In this document: positions 46,946-58,700 of the stretch, one piece after another | Layout of the letters: each line of letters begins with the position of its first letter | How positions within the stretch are numbered: position 1 is the first letter of the stretch | Assembly (NCBI GenBank): GCA_950295325.1 | Contig: OX485803.1 | Coordinates: forward strand, 7,008,001 to 7,072,000 | Direction: 5' to 3' | DNA: 64,000 nucleotides | Source of the DNA: Polytrichum commune | Lineage: Eukaryota; Streptophyta; Polytrichopsida; Polytrichales; Polytrichaceae | Position numbers and translations under genes: made by a program | Notes under the pieces: generated by a model | The model's database searches: none | Seen by the model: the letters and a program-made list of their open reading frames with translations, nothing else | Told to the model about the DNA's origin: nothing

Positions 46946-49900
46946 CAATTTTTTTTACTAGTGTACTGCCTAGAATCCCCAAAATAACAAATAACTCAAA
47001 ATTTGATGTTGATTATGATTAAAATATTGAATCTATTTCTAAATCAAATAGAGGTGCATTAATTGTGGCATTAAGGGGTGTGAATCTAGTTCACAACACC
47101 ACTTTGTTGTGTGGGCATGATGAGCATGCGCATTTGTTGGTGTTCTTGCAAATTTGATGTGGTGAGAGAGCACATTCCAAATTACTAGATGCATCAGGCA
47201 TTCTAAATTATTAGATTTAAATCAAAGGATGTGATATTTAGTGTCATATGGCATTTTATGTCAATGAAGTAACTTTTTTAGTGACACTTTCTATGAACGA
47301 GTCTACAAATACTGTCATCCCAACTTACTTTCAGTTCATCCAAATTCCAACTATTGAAACAAAATTTGGTAGTTTTGCATCCTAACAAAATTGTGATGAG
47401 ATATTGTCATGGATGATTGAAATTTGGATGAAAACTCACTTAGTAAGTGACGATACTTGCAACACTGTAAATCTATAATGCTCAATTTTTTTTACAAGGA
47501 ATGACAAATAATGTTAGATTAACATTTAGTGTTGGTGACACTACACCGCAGTTTACAATTAGTATTGAGCAAGACAATTAGGATTGGTGACACTAAATAT
47601 CATATTTAGTGTAGTTATGGAAATGAAACCAAAAGCATATATGATCTCGTTATTATCTTTTTAAGTAAAGAAGTCGCTACGTAAATAATTAAATATTAAA
47701 CAAAAAGAAATGCAAATGCTTCTTGCCACTTGCATGAACAAAGACTCGTTCGTCATTAGAGAGTACCCATGCATCGCATGGATAGTCACTCTAGTGGTGT
47801 AATGCCTATATTTATAAGTAAGAGGGTTTTGTTCACTTGTGGGTGTAGCCATACATTGGGATGTTATGTAGTTTGCCATTTATGTTGTCAAAGGCTTGGA
47901 TGGCATGTTGGTTCCTTACTAGTTTTCTTGTGTTGAGGATTTGGAGTTTAGATATTTGTTAGAAAGAGTCACGTCATTGCATATAGCAAAATTAGACAAT
48001 ACGAATATTGCCAATTGACATATGCTCGTAATGAATGGTAATATAATCATATGATGATCAAAGTTGTATTTGAACAAGCACAATTGATTAGTCTTGACTT
48101 ATCACATTATCATAGAATTGTAAATCTCATGATCTTCAACATCTTGAAGTCACATTTTAATGCAAAGTCAAAAGCTTCCTAAGCTATCAATAATCACTTC
48201 TTTTGTTAGAGTGTGGAAAATAATTTATGGTGTTATGGGTTCATGTGAATTTGTGAATATAAACACTAGTACTAATCAATTATTGGGTGTGATTGAGCCT
48301 CTAGGTACCTAATGTACCAAGTACTAAAGTTGTTGTTTTGACACAATATTTTGTAAATTATTGTGGTAAATGTGTGAAGAAAGATGCATGAACATGACAC
48401 TCCAAAATGCTACATCATCAACCTTCACTCACTACACCAAATTCATGATTTATTCTAGGTAATCATATTTGTTGCCCACCACTTGAGAATTCATTTTGCT
48501 TGTGACTGCATGATATAGTCACAGGGTTTTGAAACAAGTGCAAACATTAATTCAAGTCTTGAAAAATAATGCTTGCCACACTAAATCATAAATTTGGTAA
48601 AGTTGCAAGTGTTCTAAATTTCAAATTTCTTGGTGAAGGATGTATGGTCTTTGAGTAATATGTATGTGATTGTTTAGACATGTTCCCAGTTCCATCCCAA
48701 TTGAAGTTACACCTTATGTTTAGTGCATCATCAAGTACATTCTATGCTCATAAGTATATGATCAATATCAGAAGATCCTCAATAGTATGTGCAACCAAAC
48801 AACTAAATTGAATCATGCTTTGAACCAATGTAGAAATAGGAAATGAGTATCAAATAACACATCATTCTTCCTATCCCCGGTTTTAGTTCCTTGAAATACT
48901 CTAAGCTGATCAACTGAACTATAAGACCTTAACAACACACCGCTTATTGATGTTCTATGTAGCTAATTGGTAACCACTCAGGAGCAATACATGAACAATG
49001 ACTCAGGGTGAACAACCTATTGTATCACATCATGGACATCATGAGGAGAGCCTGCTGGGAGCTTGTGATCATCTCCAAGTTCGCCTCTTTAACAAGCCAG
49101 TAAATTTAAATAAATTGCATATCAATCAACTCAAAATTTTGTAATGAAAGTTATCACGAAAAAAAGAAGTCAACAACCTAATTAACACTGTTGTGGGCCA
49201 TGGCCAAGAGTCATAAATTAGTCTGGGGAATCTGTGGCTTGAACTTCTCTGGTACATTTTTGTGTTGACCACTACTTAACTTGTTGGCACGTCCAATTCC
49301 TCTTTTAGTGTTGAACTTCCGAGTTGTTGGTTAATCCCAATCAAGCAGAAACTAGGACTATATGTTAGGTAAATTTACAGTCTTTAATGCACTAGTTTGA
49401 TGGTGAACCAGTAATGGACACTAGGCTATGATATAATGACTTAGCTTATACATAGATATCTCATGCTATAGACAGGTGCATGCGACATGCACAAACAGTC
49501 CTCTATCCAACTATAGAGACTCATCTCAGGCTGCGTCCTTGACTCCTTTTGGGCCTTCCGTAGTGACTCGAGATTTCTCAAGTGTAAAGTGAAATCGGAC
49601 CGTCATCGATCTATGGACTAATCAACAATTTTAAATTCAACAAGACTTCTGAAAACGGAGTCAAAGCCCAGCAGAATCCGTCCAAGTTTTGTCCAATAAA
49701 GTGAAAATTGTTGCTTGGTTCATAAACCCGTGACGGTCCGGTATCTACATTACAATAGGCACCACAAAGTCTCCAGCAGGCCCAAGGGGACTCAAACCAC
49801 ACAGAACCTTAAATTGCGCAACATATTCAAACGCTTACTTATCCGACAACTTGAGCTTCATCCCTCATCAGGCTGCCTACAAAGCAATAGTTAATAACAG

Positions 49901-52169
49901 GAGAAGTCAATTGAGCTACGAAAAGAACGGGTTAAGAACAATCAAGCTGTTGATAACATTTCAAACACGTGACCAGATAATCAGTTCCTTCAGCCTTCTT
50001 GAAAGGCGGGAACCCACAAACTCAGATGCATATAAGTTAACAACCTTTGGTAAATGAACTTATTAAACGTCAGCAAGAGGTTGCAGAGTTCACTTCCTCT
50101 GATCATCATTTCTTCATGAATGTGGTTGATGAAATATCATGTGCTCGTGGTTCGATCCAACCAGGTACTCATCATGTGCCAATGACCATCAGCAGCATCC
50201 ATCAAACATCAATCTATGAGGACTCGCATTCTATGCCGTCCCACGTGTGGCTGATCCATAACCATAACACATGTGGGGCAGCAGAGAATGCCACACCTCG
50301 TACATTGTTAAAACAAATACCTGCTTGCGGCAGGCAGGCACGCAGCGGCCTCATTTCCTCTGTCTGTCCGGCCACCAGATTCCACTGCCGCCAGCTTGCC
50401 GAAAACAATCATCAACATGTCTAGTACTACTCAAAAGTATATTGTTATGGTACGCCTTTGAAAAGGTCTCAAAGTAGGAGTCTGGAGATCAAATGAGGCG
50501 TCACTTCTACTCTCAAGACTGTTAAAATTGTAAAGATGTTTGTACATCTAGTTGTCTATTCAAAGGGGGACTAGACTAGGCAATACCTTATGGGCTTGGA
50601 CTTGGGCCTTATAAATTCAGACTGTCATGCCAATGAATAACCCACATCCTTGCAACAGATACGACACCAGTTGTCCACTAATTTTGATGAGCATGCCGAC
50701 ACTGTTGCATGTATGCTAATGGCACATTTTATGAATTACGGTCATAACTAATGGCTTTATCGTCTTGCTAATGCCAACATCAACACCTCCGTCTTAGATA
50801 AGCTAATATCAGACACACAGTGATCACTTCCCAGTACTAGCTAGGTCTGCTGCGTTACTGTATAGAAGATCATCACTGGTCTGTAACAGTTCTGACTCAT
50901 TTACAACGTAGAATTTTAATGGAATACAAAATCCGCTCAGGCAGGGGTCCTGGATCAGGCTGCAGAGGTCTACTTTGCACAACAACAAACGAAGCGATGA
51001 GGACATTACACACACCACCCAAAAATTAATCAAATTTGTGACCAAGAATTGGATCAAGCAAGGATTTCACACGTCAACGTCGATCAGGACAATCGTGTGC
51101 CCCCACCGACCGACAGAGATGATGCCAACCACTTATATATGGTCACGGGAATGAGGAACACTTCACCTTTGATCATAGTCCCGAGCTCGTATGAAACCCG
51201 AAATGGGTTTACAGAGCATGGCTAACAGAGCATGGCTATGGGACAAGTGTCTTTGCCTACTATGAGAGGTCGTCCCTTTGGTATCCAGGTAAGGAGGGGC
51301 CGGGAGAACCCTCTATTGGCGTGTGCCCACACCACATACGACGGCAGACAATCCCAAAGGTTGAAGCGTCTCTTATTTGTGCCAGCCCTTGGTCGATCGG
51401 CTTCATCTCTCTCTCTCTCGCCTCCGCACAAACGGTTTTGAACCAATCTCACACCACCAGTGAACAATGCCACAGCTAGCTAACCTGGAAACAAAAACTA
51501 TCTAGTAAAGTCATGTCTTATCTCAAACCAGCTCATGCATGAGCCCGGGCTCATGAATATCGTCCTCTCCAAATAAGCCAAGACTCGGAGTGGACTTGAG
51601 CCAGGGTTAATAGGTCATGCATGCATGAATGAACACTAAATCGATCGTACCGTCGCAAACAAGGCTTGGACCATATGGGACACTCATGAGGCAGCCACTT
51701 AGGGTTGAGGAAATGGGGTAACTTCAACAGCTTATACTTAAGCTCTGAGCAAACTCGGAGACCTGCAAAGTGGTTGCTGCAGGAGTGGTGTTGGAGGAAG
51801 GGAGGTGGGCGAGTGATAATATAGGTAGCGCGAGGGCGGAATAAAGAATATAAAGGCAGGCGAATGAAATGAAGGACCGGTCGGCCTTGTTCCACGCACG
51901 ATCTTGATGCATGCGGTGGACGGAGGAATGAATCAATGCCTGCCTACTGCATGATTCTGGATTATGCCTCGGCCTTCTCTCTCTCTCTCTCTCTCTAGTC
52001 TGTCTCTGCATGCCGCATCATCCTGCTATCTTGGTCAGCCTGCAGGAACTGGTCACACTGCTCCTGGGAGACAATCCGGGGGGGCCGGCTCCTCAATTCC
52101 TGACGACCCATTCTCCTGAGCCCTCCGCCATCAGGATACTAATTGGAGAGCAGATCAATGAACTGGGGA
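46946..52169. other. No gene seen
   Basis: 47.0-49.5 kb is AT-rich. 49.6-51.5 kb has more balanced composition with several frames of 60-125 codons on both strands (for example 50047-50424 plus and 49802-49611 minus), none with a domain. AACAGAGCATGGCT is duplicated in tandem near 51212-51237. Confidence 0.5.
51976..51997. repeat. (TC)n microsatellite
   Basis: Eleven CT units in a row, within otherwise unremarkable sequence. Confidence 0.88.
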
Positions 52170-52530
52170 GAACCAACCGCTAGTTACAGATGAACCAGTT
52201 GAGTTTGAGAGATTACTGGTTCGAATTCAAGACTTCAGGAAAGTTACGGATCGACTTCGAGGAATTTGAAGAATATATTTCAATTTCATAACATTACTCG
52301 ACTGATGACTTATGTTCATGGGCACATCCATAGATTCGAGAATAAAGCCTTCGGATGGTTGAATCCGACTGCCTTATATTGAATCTGAAATCAGGGCAGC
52401 TGAACAGAACTCATCAGGAGAGTAATAACCAAAAACCGAAGAAAGATGTCAATGGCATGTAACCAGTTTATACCGGAAACAGTAGGACCTTGCCTGGTTA
52501 TGCCCCAAAATCTCCTCGGACACTGGAGCA
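52170..52530 (+). repeat. Dispersed repeat R2, copy 3, split by R4
   Basis: The left part (52170-52290) has GAACCAACCGCTAGTTACAG, ATGAACCAGTTGAGTTTGAG, TCGAATTCAAGACTTCAGG. The right part (52428-52530) has CCAAAAACCGAAGAAAGATG, GCATGTAACCAGTT and AAAATCTCCTCGGACACTGG. The R4 MITE sits between. Confidence 0.75.
52293..52426. mobile_element. R4 MITE, 134 bp, nested inside an R2 repeat copy
   Basis: Ends are inverted: ATTACTCGACTGATGACTTA at the left and a right end whose complement reads ATTACTCTCCTGATGAGTTC, both followed inward by TGTTCA. A second copy is at 54500-54661. The host R2 sequence is recognisable on both sides (up to TTTCAATTT and from CCAAAAACCGAAGAAAGAT), and the other R2 copies lack this segment, so the insertion is visible directly. 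There is no coding capacity. Target duplication is ambiguous (ATAAC-like on both sides). Confidence 0.75.
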
Positions 52531-52639
52531 GATACTTATAAATAAGTTAGTGCTGCTGCTGCTGATTCACCAACATGTCACCCATCCTAACAGGACAAGG
52601 GACCCTCGTAACTTATATTCTCCATTTGTCCGCAGGCAC

Positions 52640-53970
52640 CTCCCTCCCTCCGGCTTAAGGAGGTGGCACCCAAAAGGCAACACCAAACCCTATTCCATGC
52701 CTTCTTTTGTCCGAAAGCTTTGTGGCCATTTTCCTGGTATTTACAAATTGTAAAATGGCTGTCCCTTGGGCATAACCTTGGAGTGTTGCCCACAATGCTA
52801 AAAATAGTTGATACTTGAAATGGGTAGCAAGAAAACTTGTCTTATTCTTTGCTCAAATTTCGTTGGCATGTTTTTACGGGCATCAAATGCACTTTGGAGT
52901 ACCATTTTCTATCATATCAAAGAAAAGAAAAGAAAAGAAAATCAGATTTCTACCAAAACTCGCGGGGGCGCCGCATATGAGCTTTGTTTGCTCCCTGCTT
53001 TGCGAAAGGCATGGCGAAACCCAATCCACTCCATTCCTTCTTTTGTACGAAACTAGTATGGACATGTGTCATCGCGGGCTATTCCCACACCATCCACTCA
53101 ACATGTTGTCGTCAACAAATGACCATTTGGAACAGCGATGACATCATGAACCATGCAATCACCGTACGACATCTTCCAAATGTATAGTAAATATGGTGTT
53201 TTCTCGGGCATATGCACATTGAAAAGTTTATTTGCACTAACTAATTTTGTGTGTTGCCCAAATTGCTATAATTTAAGTAAAATTGGATTAAGTCCAAGTC
53301 CAAAATTATAACATGTTGAATTCTATCATAGGATCTTGAGTTAAGATTGTATTATAAGATCCTCAAATAGAATATGCACAAGTTGATTATGATAATATTA
53401 TGATAGTTGTTTTGATTGTATTTTCACTATTCAACATTTATTTGTATGGAGTTAACATCAAAAACATATGTTTGATTTTTTTCCATCATAAGTAAAATGC
53501 ATAACATTCAGGTATTCACCAAGGATTCACATATCTCCCATAAAAATTAGGTGTGTTAGAAATGTATTAATGGACCCGCCCATAGAAATGAAGCAACCAA
53601 AAAATATGGATTTTGAAAATTTGTTCAAATTTACTTAATTATGAGTTTAGACATAGTTGATACTTACAACAGGCACCTCCACAGGCAACAAGAAAGCTAG
53701 CCTTGTTACTCAAGTCGTAGTGTCGTTGAAGTCAAATCACAAAGGACTCTAATGAAACTTGCAAGGGCATCATTTATTCTTTGGTCAGCCCTAATCCATT
53801 CTTTCTTTTGTCTGAGATGTGGCATCTTTCTTAGCATATGCACATTTTGGAATGATTGCATTGACATAACCTTGGATGTTGTCTACATTGCTAAACATTG
53901 CTGATGCTTGCAACAGGCAATACTCAAGGGCACCTGGAAAGCTTGTCTCCTTATTCAAATCTTAGAGGCA
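52640..53970 (+). repeat. Degenerate local tandem repeats, unit about 340-380 bp
   Basis: CCTTCTTTTGTCCGAAAG (52699), CCTTCTTTTGTACGAAAC (53037) and TTTCTTTTGTCTGAGATG (about 53798) recur. GCATAACCTTGGAGTGTTG with GTTGATACTTG (52770) matches ACATAACCTTGGATGTTG with GCTGATGCTTGCAAC (53870) and GTTGATACTTACAACAGG (53660). Spacing is uneven, so later insertions or losses are likely. Confidence 0.6.
52919..52941. repeat. (AAAAG)n microsatellite
   Basis: Four AAAAG-type units inside the degenerate tandem region. Confidence 0.88.
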
Positions 53971-54189
53971 TTCTACAAGCGTCAAATTCACCTTGAAGTT
54001 CGTTCATTCTCAAACAAATGAAAAAGGATCTCAATTGTAAGACTTGCACATGTAACCATGTTTTAAGTATATTTGGATTTATGCATGAATTTTGGACAAT
54101 TCCACCCGCCAATATGATGTACACTAGATTGCAAAACTACACAAATATGGTGGTTGATAAACATGAAATACAAACATTTGAAGTTGTGA

Positions 54190-54211
54190 TGTTGTTGTTG
54201 TTGTTGTTGTC
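54190..54211. repeat. (GTT)n microsatellite
   Basis: Seven GTT units. Confidence 0.88.
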
Positions 54212-54499
54212 GTTTGGTGTTTTTGTCCTCACAAGTGCACATTCCTTATTATTTTTGGATAAGTGGTTTGTCCAAATATACTTAAATGTCAGTTATGTCT
54301 ATTATTGAAATTTATGAGAATTTGTGTGCCAAGTAGGAGGGTTGGATGATGACATGAGCTTTCCTTATGGAGCATTAAATCATGCCAAGAGTTGACCCCT
54401 TGGATTACCCAGGATGAATACGAATCAAGCAATAAAAAACTTGATCCTTTTCAACCTCACAATTTAATAGACCGCTCCTCCTTGGAGATCATCCATGAC

Positions 54500-54661
54500 A
54501 TTACTCAGCTCATGAGTTGTGTTCATGAGCCCAATAATGAATTTGAGAATAAAGACTCCAAATACCGGAATCCCACCACTTCATACTGAATTTGAAGTCA
54601 GGACAATTGATGAGTTATGTTCAGCTGAGTAATGTTGAACACAACTCATCATCTGAGTAAT
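54500..54661. mobile_element. R4 MITE, second copy, with duplicated terminus
   Basis: Shares ATTACTC, TTCATGAG, GAGAATAAAG and the TGAATTTGAAGTCAGG block with 52293-52426. Its right end is longer: GATGAGTTATGTTCAGC, GAGTAATG, then GAACACAACTCATCATC and GAGTAAT, so an additional inverted copy of the terminus forms a local palindrome at about 54610-54660. Confidence 0.72.
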
Positions 54662-55297
54662 ATTATGTCAAGTTTCTAGGAAGATCAAATTGTAGACCTG
54701 GTGGATGCTTGTAGAAGTGACACGTGACAACACTCACCAAGACTCTCCATGAACTTGAATCAAAAATTCAAAGAATAACGGAATAACCTAACATGATCCG
54801 AGGAGGATGCCAATATATGCATACCCGATTCCAAGGGCATGGGAACACCTCATGAAAACTTGACAATGTTATTTAATTCTCTCAAGATAAAAAGGGGTAC
54901 TTCTCCATTGATTGCTCGTTACGTTAACAACTTTATTCGTTTCTACAGGAAATCATTTCAATGCACCTATCAGCCACATACCAATCAACCCTACTGGCCT
55001 TTCATCACCTTCATTTGTCTGTAATCCGCCAGTCTTCCCTTGCATCAACACATTCAAGTTCTGTACAGAAGAACTATTCGATTCAAGAGTACCCACAAAG
55101 TAACATTTTGGTGTGTATTCTTAACTACGAACATTGCCATATACCACTCAAATATGGGTGATAAGTTAAGAAGAATGTCACATGTCGCATACCTTCCTGG
55201 AAACATTTTGTTGCCAACCAATCAAACAACTCCATGTATCGATATTATAAGAGTGTAGTAAGGTCAGTGCACCCAATTCGATTAATTATCAAGTTGA

Positions 55298-55650
55298 TTA
55301 GACACCTGTATTTGAGTGTTATGTGGTTAGGTGTGGATCTAAGAATGGATATCAAAAAAAGGAAGTGTGTTCGAATGAGATTGAATTACGGGCTCAATAT
55401 TTGTTAACCATTCCAAGCTCAATCGTCAACACAATCGGGGAGCCTATATGATCAAATTAATATGAAAGAGAATTTCCCCTTTGAATATGAAACTATTTTT
55501 TCATAAAGATACAAGTTCTACAAATTAGCTTAAAAAAATGCTTGTGGCCGTGATTTGGGTGTGCTAGTTGTGTTGCACTAATCATGTGTCTCATAATATC
55601 CTAGGAGACGTGGGTGTAGAGCTAAAGGAGCATGTTTCAGGCATGTTTAC
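55298..55650 (+). repeat. Dispersed repeat R1, copy 4
   Basis: Contains AGACACCTGTATTTGAGTG, TGTGGATCTAAGAATGG, ATGAGATTGAATTACG, CCATTCCAAGCTCAATCG, then GTGGCCGTGATTTGGGTG and ATCCTAGGAGACGTGG. It sits 75 bases before copy 5 in the same orientation. Confidence 0.8.
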
Positions 55651-55721
55651 CTTTGATACACCTATGCTAACTCTTCATAGCCCCACCCTTGGAACGATGA
55701 CCATGATACAATTACTTTTCT

Positions 55722-56075
55722 TATTTTAACACCTATATTTTCTTATGTGGCTCCCAGACTAATACCAAATAGACATGTGTTAAAAAAATATGGATTGCGT
55801 GCTCAAAATGATAACCATTCTAAACTCAGTAGTCAACATAATGGGAGGAGGGGGGGGGGGGAGAGTAGAGACTCTAAAACCATTTAATGAGCACAAGAAT
55901 CTTCACTTTGACAATGACTAAAATTTTATATGAACTCTAATTTTTTTGACAAAAGCTGCTACAACCTCAATTTGGATTTGCTAACCATCTTGTACTCAAC
56001 CTGTGTTTTGTATCCTAGGAGAAGTGGGCTAGTTGAAAAAACTCACCATTTAAGACCTATCTACCTTAACAGCTG
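55722..56075 (+). repeat. Dispersed repeat R1, copy 5
   Basis: Contains ACACCTATATTTTCTTATGT, AAATAGACATGTGTTAA, CATTCTAAACTCAGTAGTC, a 12-base G tract (55850-55861), GAGCACAAGAATCTTCACTT and CCTAGGAGAAGTGGGC. It is closest to copy 2, including the G tract at the same position. Confidence 0.83.
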
Positions 56076-56399
56076 AAGGGACCTCAAGAATGAATGTTCA
56101 TAAGAAGAGGCAAAATTGCTGGGTGGGTATGATACAGTGGAGATTGAAAACAGTGCTGATGGGCTTTAAGTTTAGACATTGGCATTTGGCACTGTCTGTA
56201 AGCTTCATCTCCTTGTACCGAGTGCCTCCGCTTTTCAACAACATTTAAAACTCTCCATAGTATATCCTCAATCTCATTATAATTACAATATAAACCCTGT
56301 GTATGAACCCAATAGACTCCACCAATCGAGAGATATGCATTACAGCTCAGGGACGTGATATTTGGACTATAAATATCCAATCGAAGCACACCAATGAAC

Positions 56400-56625
56400 A
56401 GGGAGAAACCGACCGCTAGTTATGGATGAACTGGTTGGGTGTTGGAGAAACTACCAGTTGAAGTTCAAGACTACAGGAATATTACCGATTGTTCTACAGC
56501 AATGTATGGAGTATACCTCAAATTAATAAAGGAAAAGCAACAGATCACAACAAGTAACTCATCGGACTTGGAAAGACTAGGATTCTGACCAATTGTGCCC
56601 GAAAATCTCTCCAGACACTGACACA
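56400..56625 (+). repeat. Dispersed repeat R2, copy 4 (uninterrupted)
   Basis: Has GAGAAACCGACCGCTAGTTA, GGATGAACTGGTTGG, AGTTGAAGTTCAAGACTACA, CAGATCACAACAAGTAAC and GAAAATCTCTCCAGACACTG. It shows the R2 sequence without the R4 insertion seen at 52.3 kb. Confidence 0.75.
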
Positions 56626-56949
56626 AAGGAAGCGTGGAAACGTTCTCCGGACACATGCGATGCATGTAACATGTCACCATTGTGTCTTACGCCGTGATTT
56701 GAACTTTCAACCGAGTCGATCTAACTTACAATAATGTGTAGAAAATCTTGTTTGCTATCATATAGTGATTCCCTACGTGCTCCAATGGATATTATGTTCA
56801 AGTCTAGTAAAGTCGCATTGGTCAATTCTATTTGTATGAAGGAGAACCAGAGATAAGGTCCATAACAAATATTCAACCATGTGGATTGGTTCCATGACCT
56901 TGGAATATGTTAATTATATTATGTGGGTCCATGAGCAAAGTAAGAATAT
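56626..56949. other. No gene seen
   Basis: AT-rich spacer between R2 copy 4 and the AATAGTG block. Confidence 0.5.
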
Positions 56950-57175
56950 ATGTTTACTATTCATACATTCACGTTAACATTTGGAAGTTTGGGTGGAGTT
57001 ATAGTCCCGGCACTATTCATAAGAATCATTGTTCATCCTAGTATTATTCACATGGAACATTGTTCATCCCGGTATTATTCATTAAAACTACTATTCATAG
57101 CACTACCGCTGAAAATACCGACATTATTCATAATATTCTTACTACTCATATTGGCACGATTCATTATTCGTACCG
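56950..57175 (-). repeat. AATAGTG-rich degenerate repeat block, inverted relative to the window start
   Basis: The plus strand shows ACTATTCATA, TTGTTCATCC, GTATTATTCAC, TTGTTCATCCCGGTATTATT, ACTATTCATAG, CATTATTCATAA and CGATTCATTATTCGTACC in succession. A 198-codon open frame (56950-57546) runs through it; its start is made of this repeat, so I do not call it a gene. Confidence 0.7.
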
Positions 57176-57879
57176 GCATCAAGTTCTTCTTATTGTTTAA
57201 GTTTCTTCCCATGATGTATGCTAAATATAGAATGAAACACAACCATGTAATTGAATTATGTTATGTCCCAGTGACTAGGCATCAAAATCCTAACGTAAAT
57301 GCCCAAGATGCCCATGATGGGCTTTCATGTTACGTACATTTTCAAACACGTTTCGTATTTTTAGAGAAATTCATGAATTGTAACCCCTACTCAAATTTAC
57401 TCTCTTATTTACACTCTGAGGTGGGTGGTTTGGTTCCATCGGTGCACCCAAGAGAGCCCACCAATCTCTCTTTTCAGGTCCTTGTTGGTCTTGTATGGTT
57501 TTTGACAACGAAATACTCTTGTTTTAGTTTTCTGTGTTTTTATTGAAAAAAACAAACAAACTGATTCACTTTTTCGAATCGGAATGATCAAAATTCATGT
57601 CAAAATGATTATGAGTTTCATCGAGCCAAACAATTTCAAGTCTTTCTCTTACTCCAAGTCATCAAGTTCACGCTCTAGTTTAAGGTTTGCTTGAACGGAC
57701 CTTTATCTTTGCACCCACTTCTTGCAAGGTATGAAACACACAATTAGTGCAAGATGATTAGCAACTCCAAGTTGTGTATGGAACCGGTTTATTCGTAATT
57801 TTGAGAGCTAAGATATGGTATTTTTTGAATGAAAAGTTTCTCTCTCATTCGTAATCATATAGTTGACCTCCCATTCACT
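57176..57879. other. No gene seen
   Basis: Downstream part of the chance 198-codon frame plus AT-rich sequence. It may belong to the same mobile element as the AATAGTG block, but there is no second copy here to test this. Confidence 0.4.
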
Positions 57880-57988
57880 ATGTTGACCATGAACCTAGAA
57901 TGATTAACAACTTTTGAACACGTAGTCCAATCTCTTTTAAACACGTGTCCTTTTGACATCTACTCTGAATATAGGTGTCCATTCAAGA
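57880..57988 (-). repeat. Dispersed repeat R1, copy 6 (inverted, partial)
   Basis: The minus strand reads GGACACCTATATTCAGAGTA, GTCAAAAGGACACGTG, AGATTGGACTACGTGTTC and ATCATTCTAGG, the R1 order in reverse orientation relative to the other copies. Confidence 0.72.
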
Positions 57989-58493
57989 TGGCAACTGAAT
58001 TAGGCGCGCTTACCTAAGTGATTGAGCACCACAATTGCCTTGGTGAGTTGAACTTGTTGCCTGGGGCCGACTCAGATTCAAGTTTCAAGAAATACTGCTG
58101 GAAAGAAGGGATTGTCTGATGATGCCTAAAGTTTTTGTCATCTTTGTAATCAACGAAAACTTTAAGGATATCCAGTCTCCATCCATGTATTACAACTCTT
58201 GCAATGGAAAATCCCGTGATTTTAAAGTAGGGGCCGATATTTGCTCACCTCTTGCCTTGTATGATTGAAACACGGATTCAGTGACCCTGATGTAGAGGAA
58301 ATCATTTTTCAATATGATTTCAGATTTTTGTGATCTTGGTAGAAATTTTCTTCCAGAAATTTCTGTGACCAGCTTATATTCTAAGACCATAGTGTGAGCA
58401 AACAAGCCAGCTCCAAAATGGAAGTTAGTACTAATCTGATCAACAGGAGTCAAACGAAATACAAGCATGGTCCATAAGATAGGTGGCCTTGAT

Positions 58494-58700
58494 ATGGTCA
58501 CTCTTCATATTCGGATGCCAATATCTGAGTGGTATATAATACGTATACAAAGGTATGAATGGACACCAAAAAGACACATCATACAATGAGATTGGACTAT
58601 GTGCTCACAATATAGACACTATTTTAAGTTTAATGGTTAACACAATTGAGAGGGCTTATGCAATCACTCAAAGGGAAAGAGCATGTTCACTTTGACCTCC
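58494..58700 (+). repeat. Dispersed repeat R1, copy 7
   Basis: Starts ATGGTCACTCTTCATATTCG, followed by GAGTGGTATA, ATGGACACCAAAAAGACAC, ATGAGATTGGACTATGTGC and ACACAATTGAGAGGGC. Length is about 200 bases. Confidence 0.8.

Larger units (their letters stand above)
53971..55297. other. No gene seen outside the R4 copy
   Basis: Frames at 54018-54308 and 54839-55258 overlap each other in several phases and have no motif. Confidence 0.5.

Noticed and set aside
50047-50424. 125-codon plus-strand frame with several overlapping frames on both strands
   Set aside because: No motif, no splice partners, and three other frames overlap it; composition alone explains its length.
56950-57546. Longest single open frame in the window (198 codons, plus strand)
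   Set aside because: Its first third is the AATAGTG repeat read in frame, giving Ile/Leu-rich peptide; it has no domain, and the hydrophobic stretches follow from TTATT-rich repeats.
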